In this document: one piece after another, positions 27,083-38,000 of the stretch
Layout: every line of letters starts with the position of its first letter
Numbering within the stretch: the stretch's first letter is position 1
DNA from: Pseudaquidulcibacter saccharophilus
Lineage (GTDB): Bacteria > Pseudomonadota > Alphaproteobacteria > Caulobacterales > Aquidulcibacteraceae
DNA: 64,000 nucleotides
Assembly (NCBI RefSeq): GCF_019455445.1
Contig: NZ_JAHWUS010000003.1
Coordinates: 248,001-312,000, forward strand
Reading direction: 5' to 3'
The notes under the pieces: model-generated
Database searches by the model: none
Told to the model about the DNA's origin: nothing
What the model saw: only the letters and a program-made list of their open reading frames with translations
Translations under genes and position numbers: made by a program

Positions 27083-27781
27083 ATGGCGAAAATTGGAAAA
27101 CGTCTGGCTGCTGCTCGTGCTGCTGTTGACGCAAACAAACTTTATACAATCGAAGAAGCTATTGCTGCGGTAAAAGCAAATGCAAAAGCAAAATTCGACG
27201 AAACCGTTGATTTGGCGGTTAACCTTGGTGTTGACCCTAAATATGCTGACCAAATGGTACGTGGCGTATGCAACCTTCCTAATGGTACTGGCCGTGACGT
27301 TCGCGTTGCTGTTTTTGCTCGTGGCCCTAAAGCTGATGAAGCAAAAGAAGCAGGTGCGGATATCGTTGGTGCAGAAGACCTATTGGAAGAAATGCAAAAT
27401 GGTCGTTCTGACTTTGACCGCGTAATCGCAACCCCTGATATGATGGCGTTGGTTGGTCGTTTGGGTAAAGTATTGGGCCCACGTGGTCTTATGCCAAACC
27501 CAAAAGTTGGTACTGTTACTATGGACGTTAAAACTGCCGTTAAAGATTCTAAAGGCGGCGCTGTTGAATTCCGTGTTGAAAAAGCAGGTATCGTTCACGC
27601 TGGTATCGGTAAAGTTTCTTTCACTGAAGAAGCATTGGTTCAAAACGCTCGCGCATTGGTTGACGCTTTGGTTAAAGCAAAACCAACTGGCGCAAAAGGT
27701 ACTTATGTGAAGTCAGTTGCACTTTCTTCAACTATGGGTGCAGGCGTTAAAGTTGATACTGCTTCTGCATTGAACGCATAA
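27083..27781 (+). CDS. rplA: 50S ribosomal protein L1
   Basis: 232 residues. Conserved [20 protein letters not shown] (about 48-67) and [16 protein letters not shown] (about 133-148). It forms the L1 stalk and normally represses the rplKA mRNA. Gene ends 315 bp before rplJ. Confidence 0.98.
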   Translation: MAKIGKRLAAARAAVDANKLYTIEEAIAAVKANAKAKFDETVDLAVNLGVDPKYADQMVRGVCNLPNGTGRDVRVAVFARGPKADEAKEAGADIVGAEDLLEEMQNGRSDFDRVIATPDMMALVGRLGKVLGPRGLMPNPKVGTVTMDVKTAVKDSKGGAVEFRVEKAGIVHAGIGKVSFTEEALVQNARALVDALVKAKPTGAKGTYVKSVALSSTMGAGVKVDTASALNA

Positions 27782-27793
27782 TTTCACTAATTC

Positions 27794-27823
27794 TCACCCC
27801 GTATTTATTACGGGGTGAAATTT
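27794..27823 (+). terminator. Terminator-like hairpin after rplA
   Basis: The stem CACCCCGTA (27795-27803)/TACGGGGTG (27809-27817) with a 5-base loop is followed by AAATTTATT. The tail is weak, so partial read-through is likely. Confidence 0.6.
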
Positions 27824-27829
27824 ATTAAA

Positions 27830-27856
27830 TTGACTTTTTCGCACACTTCTTATATG
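27830..27856 (+). promoter_or_regulatory. Candidate rplJL promoter
   Basis: TTGACT (27830-27835) and TATATG (27851-27856) are separated by 15 bp, directly after the rplA hairpin and just before the L10 leader. The short spacer makes this tentative. Confidence 0.35.
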
Positions 27857-27869
27857 GAGTGCGCGTTTT

Positions 27870-28096
27870 ACAGGGGAAACCCTGTTAAAAGCGGGTTTTA
27901 CCCGCACCCTGTCCGAGACTTTAGGTGCCTATGGCTTAATTTTCCTAAATAGATGGGAATGAAGGTTTTTCACTTGAACATTTGTTTCAAGGTCTGGTTT
28001 CATCCCAAAAGGTACAGGTAAGTAGGGAGGTGTGTATTCACCTCTCATAATCGTGGTGTCAGGATTGTCCTGCCACTTAACCTTAAGGAGACCGTA
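27870..28096 (+). ncRNA. L10 leader (rplJ-rplL autoregulatory mRNA structure)
   Basis: The long untranslated region before rplJ contains the CCGAGACTTTAGGTGCC stretch (27912-27928) and a series of pairings, including GGGAGGTG...CACCTCTC (28026-28045) and GTGTCAGGATTGTCC. This resembles the known L10 leader to which the L10-L12 complex binds to repress translation of its own mRNA. The identification rests on position plus the recalled alphaproteobacterial consensus. Confidence 0.75.
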
Positions 28097-28612
28097 ATGG
28101 ATCGTACCCAAAAGGGTGTTGTCGTCGAAGAACTAAAAGGTGTCTTCGCCGAAAATCAGGTTGTAGTGTTCGCACACTATGCCGGACTTACCGTTGCGGA
28201 ATTAACAGACCTACGCATTGAAGCTGCTAAAGCTGGTGCATCAGTAAAGGTGGTTAAAAACCGCCTTGCCAAGTTGGCCTTGGAAAATCACGACGCGAAA
28301 GACGCGGGTGCATATCTAACTGGTCCAACTGCGATTGCTTATTCGGTTGACCCAACAGTTGCACCGAAAGTATTCGCTGATTTCGCTAAAAAGAACGATA
28401 AACTTGTTCTTACTGGCGGCTTCATGGGCGCTACTGTTCTTAACGCTGATGGCGTTAAAGCACTTGCAACATTGCCTTCTTTGGACGAGTTGCGTGGAAA
28501 AATTGTTGGCCTGCTTCAAGCACCTGCTTCGAAACTTGCTTCAATTACCCAAGCACCTGCTGCCCAATTGGCACGCGTTTTCAATGCTTATGCGACAAAA
28601 GACGCCGCATAA
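28097..28612 (+). CDS. rplJ: 50S ribosomal protein L10
   Basis: 171 residues. N-terminal rRNA-binding domain with [18 protein letters not shown] (about 23-40) and [12 protein letters not shown]. The C-terminal helix ([18 protein letters not shown]) anchors the L7/L12 dimers. AAGGAG lies 6 bases before the ATG. Confidence 0.98.
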   Translation: MDRTQKGVVVEELKGVFAENQVVVFAHYAGLTVAELTDLRIEAAKAGASVKVVKNRLAKLALENHDAKDAGAYLTGPTAIAYSVDPTVAPKVFADFAKKNDKLVLTGGFMGATVLNADGVKALATLPSLDELRGKIVGLLQAPASKLASITQAPAAQLARVFNAYATKDAA

Positions 28613-28661
28613 TATCTGTTAAAATCTGCATATATTTGTTCAAGTATAGGAATATTTAAAA

Positions 28662-29039
28662 ATGGCAAACTTAGAAGCTTTAGTTGAAGAATTATCAGCA
28701 CTTACAGTTCTTGAAGCTGCTGAACTTTCAAAAATGTTAGAAGAAAAATGGGGCGTTTCTGCTGCTGCTCCTGTGGCTGTTGCTGCTGTTGCTGGTGGCG
28801 CTGCTCCTGCTGCTGCTGCTGAAGAGCAAACAGAATTCACTGTTATGCTTGCTTCTGCTGGCGACAAGAAAATCGAAGTGATCAAAGAAGTTCGTGCGAT
28901 CACTGGCCTTGGCTTGAAAGAAGCTAAAGACCTTGTAGAAGCTGCTCCTAAAGCAGTTAAAGAAGGTGTTTCTAAAGACGAAGCTAACAAACTAAAAGAA
29001 CAGCTTGAAAAAGCTGGTGCAAAAGTTGAATTGAAATAA
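28662..29039 (+). CDS. rplL: 50S ribosomal protein L7/L12
   Basis: 125 residues. N-terminal dimerisation helices contain [20 protein letters not shown], then the Ala-rich hinge (about 39-56, encoded by repeated GCT) and the C-terminal factor-binding domain with [20 protein letters not shown]. It forms the ribosomal stalk. A terminator-like repeat follows at 29086, so this transcript probably ends here instead of continuing into rpoBC. Confidence 0.98.
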   Translation: MANLEALVEELSALTVLEAAELSKMLEEKWGVSAAAPVAVAAVAGGAAPAAAAEEQTEFTVMLASAGDKKIEVIKEVRAITGLGLKEAKDLVEAAPKAVKEGVSKDEANKLKEQLEKAGAKVELK

Positions 29040-29069
29040 TTCATCTTTGTCATTCCGCATTTATTGCGG

Positions 29070-29125
29070 GATCTAAAGTTTAAAAGAATTAACGCCGTAT
29101 CGGAAACGATGCGGCGTTTTTCTTT
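29070..29125 (+). repeat. Terminator repeat, copy 1 (after rplL)
   Basis: About 56 bp: ATCTAAA..., then GAATTAACGCCGTATCG, GAAA, CGATGCGGCGTTTTT. The stem is ACGCCG(T)ATCG/CGAT(G)CGGCGT plus a T-run, so it is a good rho-independent terminator. Copy 2 is at 29689-29744 with the core nearly identical. Just upstream, ATTCCGCA-TTTAT-TGCGGGAT (29052-29072) is an additional REP-like palindrome. Confidence 0.85.
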
Positions 29126-29164
29126 GTGGGTATACAAAACTATAAATTCAATTAAAGTGGTCTT

Positions 29165-29566
29165 ATGGAACAAAACCAAATAGATATCGCACAAGAGTGC
29201 TTAAAAGCCGCTGAGAATGACACGCTCATTTTTCCGCAAATTGTTGGTAAATTAATAGAGGCGGGGTTTGAATCCTATAATATTGATTATCGACTATCAA
29301 AAGCATTTTATTATTTGCCAAATTGTGAGGTGGTCGAACTTGAAACCCATAAAGTGCCAGTTGAAATCGGCAATGATTTTGATGTTGATGCAATCAAGGC
29401 CGCAATAAAAGAGGCGCAGCAACAGGTTGACGGTTATACCTATAAAGGTTTTTGTGAAAAAATTATGCTTGCGGGTTGTGTTGGTTATATTGTTTCCTTC
29501 GTTGGAAGACGCGCAGTTTATTTCGGCCGCACCGGCGAAACCCATGTGGAGGAGTTTCCGAAATGA
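29165..29566 (+). CDS. DUF1398 family protein
   Basis: 133 residues. Family features are present: an initial helix with IAQECLKAAENDTL, IFPQIVGKLIEAGFESYNID, YYLPNCEVVELE, the mid segment FDVDAIKAAIKEAQQQ, and the C-terminal AGCVGYIVSFVGRRAVYFGR followed by ETHVEEFP. DUF1398 proteins (E. coli YbcV-like) are small, soluble and of unknown role. The gene lies between the two copies of the terminator repeat, in the normally gene-free gap between rplL and rpoB. Confidence 0.85.
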   Translation: MEQNQIDIAQECLKAAENDTLIFPQIVGKLIEAGFESYNIDYRLSKAFYYLPNCEVVELETHKVPVEIGNDFDVDAIKAAIKEAQQQVDGYTYKGFCEKIMLAGCVGYIVSFVGRRAVYFGRTGETHVEEFPK

Positions 29567-29688
29567 TTTGACGCTTTGTAGGTTGCTTAATAGCATAAAT
29601 ATATAATAATTTATCTCTATTAGACCCGAAAAGTAGTTCGATTTTTCTTAAAAGTGAGTAGAAGGTTTGACCTTATCATCACGAATTA

Positions 29689-29744
29689 ATTCTAAACCTT
29701 GAGAGAATTAACGCCGTATCGAAAGCGATGCGGCGTTTTTATTT
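29689..29744 (+). repeat. Terminator repeat, copy 2 (after DUF1398 gene)
   Basis: TTCTAAACCTTGAGA, then GAATTAACGCCGTATCG, AAAG, CGATGCGGCGTTTTTATTTT. The core (29705-29740) differs from copy 1 at two positions, which keep or move the loop and leave the stem intact. It acts as a terminator 140 bp after the DUF1398 stop. A single recombination between copies would delete the gene. Confidence 0.85.
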
Positions 29745-29848
29745 TCAATATTGAAATTCAGTAAATAATTTATTGTATTTTATTAAAATCCCTTTAAGGT
29801 AGTGTTTGGTGGCAATGTTAAATAAAGCTTTGAATTGGATGGGGTGCT

Positions 29849-30496
29849 ATGTCGAAGTCTCAAGTGTTTATAATTGAATCATTGAGTTTTGAAGATGAGG
29901 AAAAAAAACGTATGGAAGGTTATGTTCTTCAAGATATGTTAAGGTTATCTGGAAAATGCGAGACAAAATATTTTTACGTTAGAACAAAGCAAGAATTAGT
30001 AAGGATTTTGGATATATTTGATAAGTCAAACTTTCGATATTTACACTTTTCGTGTCATGGTAGTGAAAAGGGCGTTGGTTTTACTTTAGATGATATAAGC
30101 GATGATGAATTTGCAAAAATTTTAAATTTTTACGTTGATAAAAAGAGAATATTTTTTTCTGCATGTGGATTGCCTCATAAGAAGCTTGCTTTAAAATTGT
30201 TTAGAAGTACAGACTTATATTCTATTATTGGTCCATGCGATGATATAAGCTTCTCATGTGCTGCTGCCTTTTGGCTGGCGTTCTATAATAGAATTTTTGA
30301 TAAAAGTGAGCGCATGGGGCACGAAGGTATGAGGCATAAAGATATTTATGAGCTTCTAAAATCTCTTTCTAAAATTTTCAATCAAGATTTTATGTATTAT
30401 AGACGTGACAGTAAAAAAAAATCTGGAATGACTTATCGAAAAATTATAGGCAATGTTACAGATAGCGATGAATTGACTAATACTAATGAAAAGTAA
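29849..30496 (+). CDS. CHAT/caspase-like cysteine peptidase candidate
   Basis: 215 residues. The fold signature of clan CD peptidases is visible: a beta-strand ending in the catalytic-His motif YLHFSCHGSEKG (His70), a helix, then a strand ending in the nucleophile motif RIFFSACG (Cys106). A second YSIIGPCDDISFSCAAAFW segment (about 124-142) resembles the later strand and helix of CHAT domains ('G...D...a..F...FY'). There is no signal peptide or membrane helix. CHAT proteases cut partner proteins in several immune and regulatory systems, but no partner is adjacent here. AT-rich, with GGGG before the ATG, and placed between rplL and rpoB. Assignment is by motif only. Confidence 0.6.
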   Translation: MSKSQVFIIESLSFEDEEKKRMEGYVLQDMLRLSGKCETKYFYVRTKQELVRILDIFDKSNFRYLHFSCHGSEKGVGFTLDDISDDEFAKILNFYVDKKRIFFSACGLPHKKLALKLFRSTDLYSIIGPCDDISFSCAAAFWLAFYNRIFDKSERMGHEGMRHKDIYELLKSLSKIFNQDFMYYRRDSKKKSGMTYRKIIGNVTDSDELTNTNEK

Positions 30497-30791
30497 TTGA
30501 TTATAGATTTTAAGATGGTTTATATAAATTCGCACCTTACCCCTCTTCACATTTTATCCAAAATGCTATAAGGGACACAGCGTCTGACTGATTCAAGGCG
30601 TTTTTGCGACTCATACCCTTTGGTATGGGTCAATTTTGCGTCTTATGTTTACGGTGGTCAAGATTGGGTTCAGTCGCCCGGAATTACCACAAATGGCATT
30701 GCCGCAAATTGGTTATGTCAAACAATATTTTGAACAGATTATTCTTTTAAAAACAGACACAATATTAAAATTTAAATAAGGAAAGCGCGCA
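30497..30791 (+). promoter_or_regulatory. rpoBC 5' region with possible promoter
   Basis: The 295-bp gap before rpoB has a -35/-10-like pair, TTGATT (30497-30502) and TATATA (30521-30526), 18 bp apart. It also has a palindrome GACTCATACC/GGTATGGGTC around CTTT (30608-30631) and AAGGAAAG before the ATG. Because terminators precede this region, rpoBC needs its own promoter here or read-through; the promoter call is tentative. Confidence 0.4.
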
Positions 30792-33700
30792 ATGACTTTG
30801 TCGTTCACTGGCAAGAAGCGAATTCGCAAATCATTCGGCAAAATTCACGAAACCGTGACTATGCCAAACCTCATCGAGGTGCAAAAATCTTCTTATGACG
30901 CATTTTTGCAAATGGATACCCCGAAAGATCAACGCAAGGATGAAGGCATCGAAGCTGTTTTCAGAAGCGTTTTCCCAATCAAAGATTCACAAAACCGTGC
31001 AACTCTTGAATATGTTGCATATGAGTTTGAACGTCCTAAGTTCGACGTTGATGAATGTATTCGCCGCGACCTTACTTTTGCTGCGCCATTAAAAGTTACT
31101 TTGCGCCTTGTGACTTTTGAAATCGATCCGGATGCACCAGAAGCAGAACAGCAAGTTCACATGATTAAAGACATCAAAGAACAAGATGTCTATATGGGCG
31201 AAATTCCTTTGATGACTGAAAAAGGAACTTTCATCGTAAATGGTACAGAGCGTGTTATCGTTTCCCAGATGCACCGTTCACCTGGTGTGTTCTTTGACCA
31301 TGATAAAGGTAAAACCCACTCATCTGGTAAATTGCTATTTGCTGCGCGCGTAATTCCTTACCGTGGTTCATGGCTTGATTTCGAATTTGATGCCAAAGAC
31401 GTTATCAACGTTCGTATCGACCGTAAGCGTAAATTGCCTGCGACTTCATTGTTGCTTGCATTGGGCATGGATCCGGAAGAAATTCTTTCAACCTATTATA
31501 AATCTGTTGCTTATCGCCGTGTTGACGGTGGTTGGGCAAAACCATTCTTGCCAGAACAATGGCGTGGTGAAAAACCAAACTATGATTTGGTTGATGCTGC
31601 GACTGGTAAAGTGGTTGCCAAAGCACATGTTAAAATTTCTGCGCGTGCGGCAAACAAACTTGCTGAAGACGGCGTAAAAGAGCTTTTGGTTGGTGATGAT
31701 GACCTTATCGGTCGTTATGTTGCGTATGACCATGTTAACCCTGAAACTGGTGAAATCTTTGCCGAAGCTGGTGAAGAATTGTCACAAGTTTCATTGGTTG
31801 AAATGAAAAGTGCCGGTATTGATGATGTCGAAGTTCTTGCAATCGACGGTCAAAACACTGGCCCATGGATCAGAAACACACTAACCCTTGATAAAAATGA
31901 CAGCCGTGAAGGTGCATTAACCGATATTTACCGCGTTATGCGCCCTGGTGAGCCGCCAACCCAAGAAACTGCTGAAGCAATGTTCCAGTCATTGTTCTTT
32001 GAAAAAGAACGTTATGACCTTTCTGCGGTTGGTCGCGTAAAAATGAACTCACGCCTAAGCCTAGAGTGCGATGACGAATACCGCGTTCTTCGCAAAGAAG
32101 ACATCGTTGAAATTCTTCGCGTTCTTCACGACCTTCGTGACGGCAAAGGTGAAATTGACGATATCGATAACCTTGGCAACCGCCGTGTTCGTTCGGTTGG
32201 TGAGTTGATGGAAAACCAATACCGTATCGGTTTAACCCGTATGGAACGCACCATCAAAGAACGTATGGGTTCAATCGAAATCTATACTGTTATGCCGAAT
32301 GATTTGATTAACTCTAAACCAGTTACTGCATCGGTTCGTGAATTCTTTGGTTCATCACAGCTTTCACAATTTATGGACCAAACCAACCCACTTTCAGAAA
32401 TTACCCACAAACGTCGTCTTTCTGCGTTGGGCCCTGGTGGTCTTACTCGTGAGCGTGCGGGCTTTGAAGTGCGCGACGTTCACCCAACTCACTATGGTCG
32501 TATCTGCCCAATTGAGACTCCAGAGGGTCCGAACATCGGTCTTATCAACTCATTGGCGACATTTGCGCGCGTAAACAAATATGGCTTTATCGAAAGCCCT
32601 TATCGTAAAGTTGAGGAAGGCAAGCTTCAAGAAGAAGTGGTTTACCTTTCTGCGGTTGATGAAGCAAAATACACAATCGCACAGGCAAACTCTGAAGTTG
32701 CTACTGATGGCACACTTGCACACGAACTTGTAGAAGCTCGTCAAGCAGGTGAGGCGACAATGGCGCACCGCGGTGAAATCAACCTTATGGACGTTTCTCC
32801 TAAACAGGTTGTGTCGGTTGCGGCGGCACTTGTTCCGTTCCTTGAAAACGATGACGCGAACCGCGCATTGATGGGTGCAAACATGCAACGTCAGGCCGTT
32901 CCGTTGGTTAAAGCCGAGGCACCACTTGTTGGTACTGGTATGGAAGCGGTTGTGGCACGCGATTCAGGTGCAACCATCGTTGCCCGCCGTACTGGTATCG
33001 TTGAACAAATCGACGGTACACGTATCGTTGTTCGTGCAACTGCGGAAACTGACCCAACTAAACCTGGTGTTGATATTTATCGTTTGATGAAGTTCCAACG
33101 CTCTAACCAAAACACTTGTATTAACCAACGTCCGTTGGTTAAAGTTGGTGACAACGTTAAAGCCGGCGACATCATTGCCGACGGTCCTTCTACCAACCTT
33201 GGTGAATTGGCACTTGGTCGTAACGTTCTTGTGGCGTTCATGCCTTGGAACGGTTACAACTTCGAGGACTCGATTTTAATCTCTGAACGTATCGTTCGTG
33301 ATGACGTGTTCACCTCTATCCACCTTGAAGAATTTGAAGCGTCTGCACGCGATACCAAATTAGGTCCTGAAGAAATCACCCGCGATATTCCAAACGTTGG
33401 TGAAGAAGCACTTCGTAACCTTGACGAAGCTGGTATCGTTGCAATTGGTGCCGAAGTTCACCCTGGTGATATTTTGGTTGGTAAAGTTACGCCAAAAGGC
33501 GAAACCCCAATGACACCAGAAGAAAAATTGCTTCGTGCGATTTTCGGTGAAAAAGCGTCTGACGTTCGTGATACCTCACTTCGCCTTCCACCGGGTGTTT
33601 CTGGTACGGTTGTTGAAGTTCGCGTATTCAACCGTCATGGTGTTGAAAAAGACCAACGTGCAAAACAAATTGAACGTGAAGAAATTGAAAACCTTGCCAA

Positions 33701-34913
33701 AGACCGTGATGACGAGTTGGCAATTCTTGAACGCAACATTTATAGCCGCGTTAAAGAAATCTTGGTTGGCAAAGAAGCGGTTCAAGGTCCTAAAGGTTTT
33801 GCTGGTGGCGTAATTACTGACGACACACTTATTCAATACTCAAAAGGTCAATGGTGGCAGTTTGCGCTTGCTGATGAAGCAGTTATGAGCGAAATCGAAG
33901 CAATCAAATCACGTTATGAAACTTCTAAACGTGAACTTGACAGCCGCTTTGAAGATAAAGTTGAAAAGTGCCGTCAAGGTGATGACCTTCTTCCAGGTGT
34001 TATGAAAGTGGTTAAAGTTTTCGTTGCGGTTAAACGTAAACTTCAACCGGGTGATAAAATGGCGGGTCGCCATGGTAACAAGGGTGTTATCTCACGCATT
34101 TCGCCAATCGAAGATATGCCATTCCTTGAAGATGGTACTGCGGTTGATATCGTTCTAAACCCACTGGGCGTGCCTTCGCGTATGAACGTTGGACAGATTC
34201 TTGAAACCCACCTTGGTTGGGCTTGTTCTGGTCTTGGTAAGCAAGTTACCGAAGCATTAGAAGCATACCAACGTGCGGGCGAGAAAGATAAATATATCGC
34301 AAAACTAAAAGACATTTACGGTGAAAATCAGGAGCTTCCAGAATCTGATGAGGAATTGATCACTTTGGGTCAAAACCTTGGAAACGGCGTTCCGATTGCT
34401 ACACCGGTGTTTGATGGTGCTAAAGAAAGCGACATTCGTTATTACCTAAATAAAACTGGTAATAAAGAGAATGGTCAATCAACCCTATTCGACGGCAGAA
34501 CTGGTGAACCGTTTGCCCGTGATGTTACTGTTGGTATCATCTACATGCTTAAACTTCACCACCTTGTTGACGATAAAATCCACGCCCGTTCAATTGGCCC
34601 ATATTCACTTGTTACTCAGCAGCCGCTTGGTGGTAAGGCGCAATTTGGTGGTCAAAGGTTCGGTGAGATGGAGGTCTGGGCGCTTGAGGCTTATGGTGCT
34701 GCTTATACACTTCAAGAAATGTTGACCGTTAAATCGGATGACGTTGCCGGACGTACCAAGGTTTATGAAGCAATCACCCGTGGTGATGACAAATTTGATG
34801 CCGGTATCCCTGAATCATTCAACGTTCTTGTTAAAGAGATGCGTTCACTTGGTCTTAATATCGACCTTACCGAAGCGCCGCTTGACAATTACGAAGACGA
34901 TTTGAGCATCTAA
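30792..34913 (+). CDS. rpoB: RNA polymerase beta subunit
   Basis: 1373 residues, usual size. It begins [20 protein letters not shown]. The rifampicin pocket is intact and wild type ([20 protein letters not shown] with [11 protein letters not shown], about 516-548). Other landmarks are [32 protein letters not shown] (about 1078-1094) and the C-terminal [15 protein letters not shown]. It forms the catalytic core with beta-prime. Codon use is the biased, translation-optimised type of the other ribosomal genes. Confidence 0.99.
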   Translation: MTLSFTGKKRIRKSFGKIHETVTMPNLIEVQKSSYDAFLQMDTPKDQRKDEGIEAVFRSVFPIKDSQNRATLEYVAYEFERPKFDVDECIRRDLTFAAPLKVTLRLVTFEIDPDAPEAEQQVHMIKDIKEQDVYMGEIPLMTEKGTFIVNGTERVIVSQMHRSPGVFFDHDKGKTHSSGKLLFAARVIPYRGSWLDFEFDAKDVINVRIDRKRKLPATSLLLALGMDPEEILSTYYKSVAYRRVDGGWAKPFLPEQWRGEKPNYDLVDAATGKVVAKAHVKISARAANKLAEDGVKELLVGDDDLIGRYVAYDHVNPETGEIFAEAGEELSQVSLVEMKSAGIDDVEVLAIDGQNTGPWIRNTLTLDKNDSREGALTDIYRVMRPGEPPTQETAEAMFQSLFFEKERYDLSAVGRVKMNSRLSLECDDEYRVLRKEDIVEILRVLHDLRDGKGEIDDIDNLGNRRVRSVGELMENQYRIGLTRMERTIKERMGSIEIYTVMPNDLINSKPVTASVREFFGSSQLSQFMDQTNPLSEITHKRRLSALGPGGLTRERAGFEVRDVHPTHYGRICPIETPEGPNIGLINSLATFARVNKYGFIESPYRKVEEGKLQEEVVYLSAVDEAKYTIAQANSEVATDGTLAHELVEARQAGEATMAHRGEINLMDVSPKQVVSVAAALVPFLENDDANRALMGANMQRQAVPLVKAEAPLVGTGMEAVVARDSGATIVARRTGIVEQIDGTRIVVRATAETDPTKPGVDIYRLMKFQRSNQNTCINQRPLVKVGDNVKAGDIIADGPSTNLGELALGRNVLVAFMPWNGYNFEDSILISERIVRDDVFTSIHLEEFEASARDTKLGPEEITRDIPNVGEEALRNLDEAGIVAIGAEVHPGDILVGKVTPKGETPMTPEEKLLRAIFGEKASDVRDTSLRLPPGVSGTVVEVRVFNRHGVEKDQRAKQIEREEIENLAKDRDDELAILERNIYSRVKEILVGKEAVQGPKGFAGGVITDDTLIQYSKGQWWQFALADEAVMSEIEAIKSRYETSKRELDSRFEDKVEKCRQGDDLLPGVMKVVKVFVAVKRKLQPGDKMAGRHGNKGVISRISPIEDMPFLEDGTAVDIVLNPLGVPSRMNVGQILETHLGWACSGLGKQVTEALEAYQRAGEKDKYIAKLKDIYGENQELPESDEELITLGQNLGNGVPIATPVFDGAKESDIRYYLNKTGNKENGQSTLFDGRTGEPFARDVTVGIIYMLKLHHLVDDKIHARSIGPYSLVTQQPLGGKAQFGGQRFGEMEVWALEAYGAAYTLQEMLTVKSDDVAGRTKVYEAITRGDDKFDAGIPESFNVLVKEMRSLGLNIDLTEAPLDNYEDDLSI

Positions 34914-34920
34914 TTTAAAC

Positions 34921-34942
34921 TGGTGGCGGGTAACCGCCACCA
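34921..34942 (+). other. Intra-operon hairpin between rpoB and rpoC
   Basis: TGGTGGCGG/CCGCCACCA, a 9-bp perfect stem with a 4-base loop, begins eight bases after the rpoB stop. No U-run follows, so it is more likely an mRNA processing or stability element than a terminator. Confidence 0.7.
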
Positions 34943-35003
34943 ACAAAGGTTTTCACGGGTAATTGAACCCAAAATTTTTTAAGGCTTTAAGGAGCTATTG
35001 GTA

Positions 35004-38000
35004 ATGAACCAACATGTAACTAACCGCTTTGGCATCCCATCGGAATTGCCGCCACAATTTGACTCAATTCGTATCTCTCTTGCCGCGCCTGAGCAGATTT
35101 TGTCTTGGTCAAAAGGTGAGGTTAAGAAACCTGAAACTATTAACTATCGTACTTTCAAACCAGAGAAAGACGGTCTTTTCTGCGCACGTATTTTCGGGCC
35201 TATGAAAGATTATGAATGTTTGTGCGGTAAATATAAACGTATCAAACACAAAGGTCTAACCTGCGAAAAATGCGGTGTTGAAGTAACATTGCAACGCGTT
35301 CGCCGCGAACGTATGGGCCACATCGAACTTGCTGCACCGGTTGCACATATTTGGTATTTGAAATCACTGCCTAGCCGTATTTCAACAATGCTTGATATGA
35401 CGCTAAAAGATGTTGAGCGCGTTCTTTATTTTGAAAAATATATCGTTGTTGAACCAGGCATCACGCCATTCACTGAAAAACAACTTATTGATGAGCATGA
35501 ATTGTTCGATGCCCAAGACCAATATGGTGAAGATAGCTTCACTGTTGGTATCGGTGCCGAAGTTATTCGCCAAATGCTTGCTTCAATCGATCTTGAACAA
35601 ACTGCGAAAAATCTTCGTGAAGAAATCGCGGCTTGTACAACTGAACTTAAGCCTAAAAAACTTGCAAAACGTTTGAAACTTATCGAAGCGTTTATGATGT
35701 CTGGTAACCGTCCTGAATGGATGGTTATGACAATTGTTCCGGTAATTCCTCCTGAACTTCGTCCGCTTGTTCCACTTGAAGGTGGTCGTTTCGCGACATC
35801 AGATTTGAACGATTTGTATCGCCGCGTTATCAACCGTAACAACCGTCTAAAACGCCTTATCGACCTACGTTCGCCAGACATCATCATCCGTAACGAGAAG
35901 CGTATGCTTCAAGAAGCGGTTGACGCATTGTTTGATAACGGTCGTCGTGGTCGCGTTATTACTGGTGCAAACAAACGCCCTCTTAAATCTTTGGCAGACA
36001 TGCTTAAAGGTAAACAAGGTCGTTTCCGTCAGAACTTGTTGGGTAAACGCGTGGATTATTCTGGTCGTTCGGTTATTACCGTTGGTCCAGATTTGAAATT
36101 GCATGAATGCGGACTTCCAAAGAAAATGGCTTTGGAATTGTTCAAACCATTCATCTATCAACGCCTTGAAGCAAAAGGTCTTTCTGCAACCGTTAAACAA
36201 GCGAAAAAACTTGTTGAGAAAGAAAAGCCAGAAGTTTGGGATATCCTTGATGAAGTTATCCGCGAACACCCTGTAATGCTTAACCGCGCACCAACTCTAC
36301 ACAGACTTGGTATTCAGGCGTTCGAACCAAAACTTATTGAAGGTAAAGCAATTCAGCTTCACCCATTGGTTTGTACCGCATTTAACGCCGACTTCGACGG
36401 TGACCAAATGGCGGTTCACGTTCCATTATCAATCGAGGCACAGCTTGAAGCACGCGTATTGATGATGTCAACCAACAACATTCTTTCTCCTGCGAATGGT
36501 CGTCCAATCATCGAACCATCACAGGATATCGTTTTGGGTCTTTATAACATCTCAACCGTTCGTGAAGGTGAGCCTGGTGAAGGTCGCGCATTCGTAAACA
36601 TGGGTGAAATTGAGGCCGCTTTGGATGCAAAACAAGTAAACGTTCACACCAAAGTTCGCGTTCGTTGGCACGGTGTTGACGAAAATGGCAATGACATCAC
36701 CCGCGTTATTGAAACCACTCCTGGTCGTTTCATGATTGTGGATTTGTTGCCGCGTCACCCTAAATTACAGCCTGAAATCTGTAACATCGTTTTGACCAAA
36801 AAAGAGATCGCAAACCTTATCGGTCGCGTTTATCGTTACTGTGGTCAAAAAGCGACTGTTATATTCGCTGACCGTTTGAAAAACCTTGGTTTTGCCAAAG
36901 CGTTCGAAGCGGGTATTTCTTTCGGTATGGCCGATATGGTTGTTCCAAAAGCCAAAGAAGAATTGGTTGAGGCAGCACGTAAAGAAGTAAACGAATACGA
37001 AACTCAATATGCTGATGGTCAAATCACCAAAGGCGAGAAATACAACAAAGTAGTTGACGTTTGGTCAAAATGTACTGACCGCGTTGCGGATGCGATGATG
37101 GAAGAAATCGCAAAACCAATCAAAGCTCGTGACGGTTCACAACAGCTTAACTCGGTTTATATGATGGCTCACTCTGGTGCGAGGGGTTCTAAAAACCAAA
37201 TGAAGCAGTTGGGCGGTATGCGTGGTTTGATGGCGAAACCATCTGGCGAAATCATCGAAACCCCGATTATTTCTAACTTTAAAGAAGGCCTATCGGTTCT
37301 TGAGTACTTCAACTCTACCCACGGTGCGCGTAAAGGTCTTGCCGATACCGCGTTGAAAACTGCAAACTCTGGTTACTTGACCCGTCGTTTGGTTGACGTT
37401 GCCCAAGATTGCATCATCACTGAGGAAGATTGCGGCACTGCACATGGTATCGAACTTAAACCTGTTATCGAGGGTGCGGACGTTATCGTATCTCTTGAAC
37501 AACGTATTTTGGGTCGTGTTCTTGCCGAAGATGCGGTTGATCCGGAAACTCAAGAAGTTCTTTATGCGCGTGATACATATTGCGATGAAGATATTGCTGC
37601 GGCAATTGACAAAGCGGGTGTTCAATCGGTTAAAGTTCGCTCTCCATTAACTTGCGAAACTCGTAACGGCGTTTGTGGTACTTGCTATGGTCGTGACCTT
37701 GCACGTAACACCCGCGTTAATATGGGTGAGGCAGTTGGTGTTATTGCGGCGCAATCAATCGGTGAGCCTGGTACACAGCTTACAATGCGTACGTTCCACA
37801 TCGGTGGTGCGGCATCGGTTGTTAACAACTCGTCTATGGATGCTGGCTTGTCTGGTAAAATCAAATACCAGAACGCGGCAACTATTACCCGTGAAAATGG
37901 CGAAATCATCTGTATGGGTCGTTCAATGTCTGTGTCTGTTGTGGATGCGGATGGCAAAACCCGTCAATCGCTTAAACTTCCATTTGGTAGCCGTATTCGC

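Noticed and set aside
28640-29194. 184-codon open frame antisense to rplL
   Set aside because: It exists because the Ala-rich GCT repeats leave the opposite strand open; Ser/Ala low complexity, no ribosome site, and the plus strand encodes an unmistakable L7/L12.
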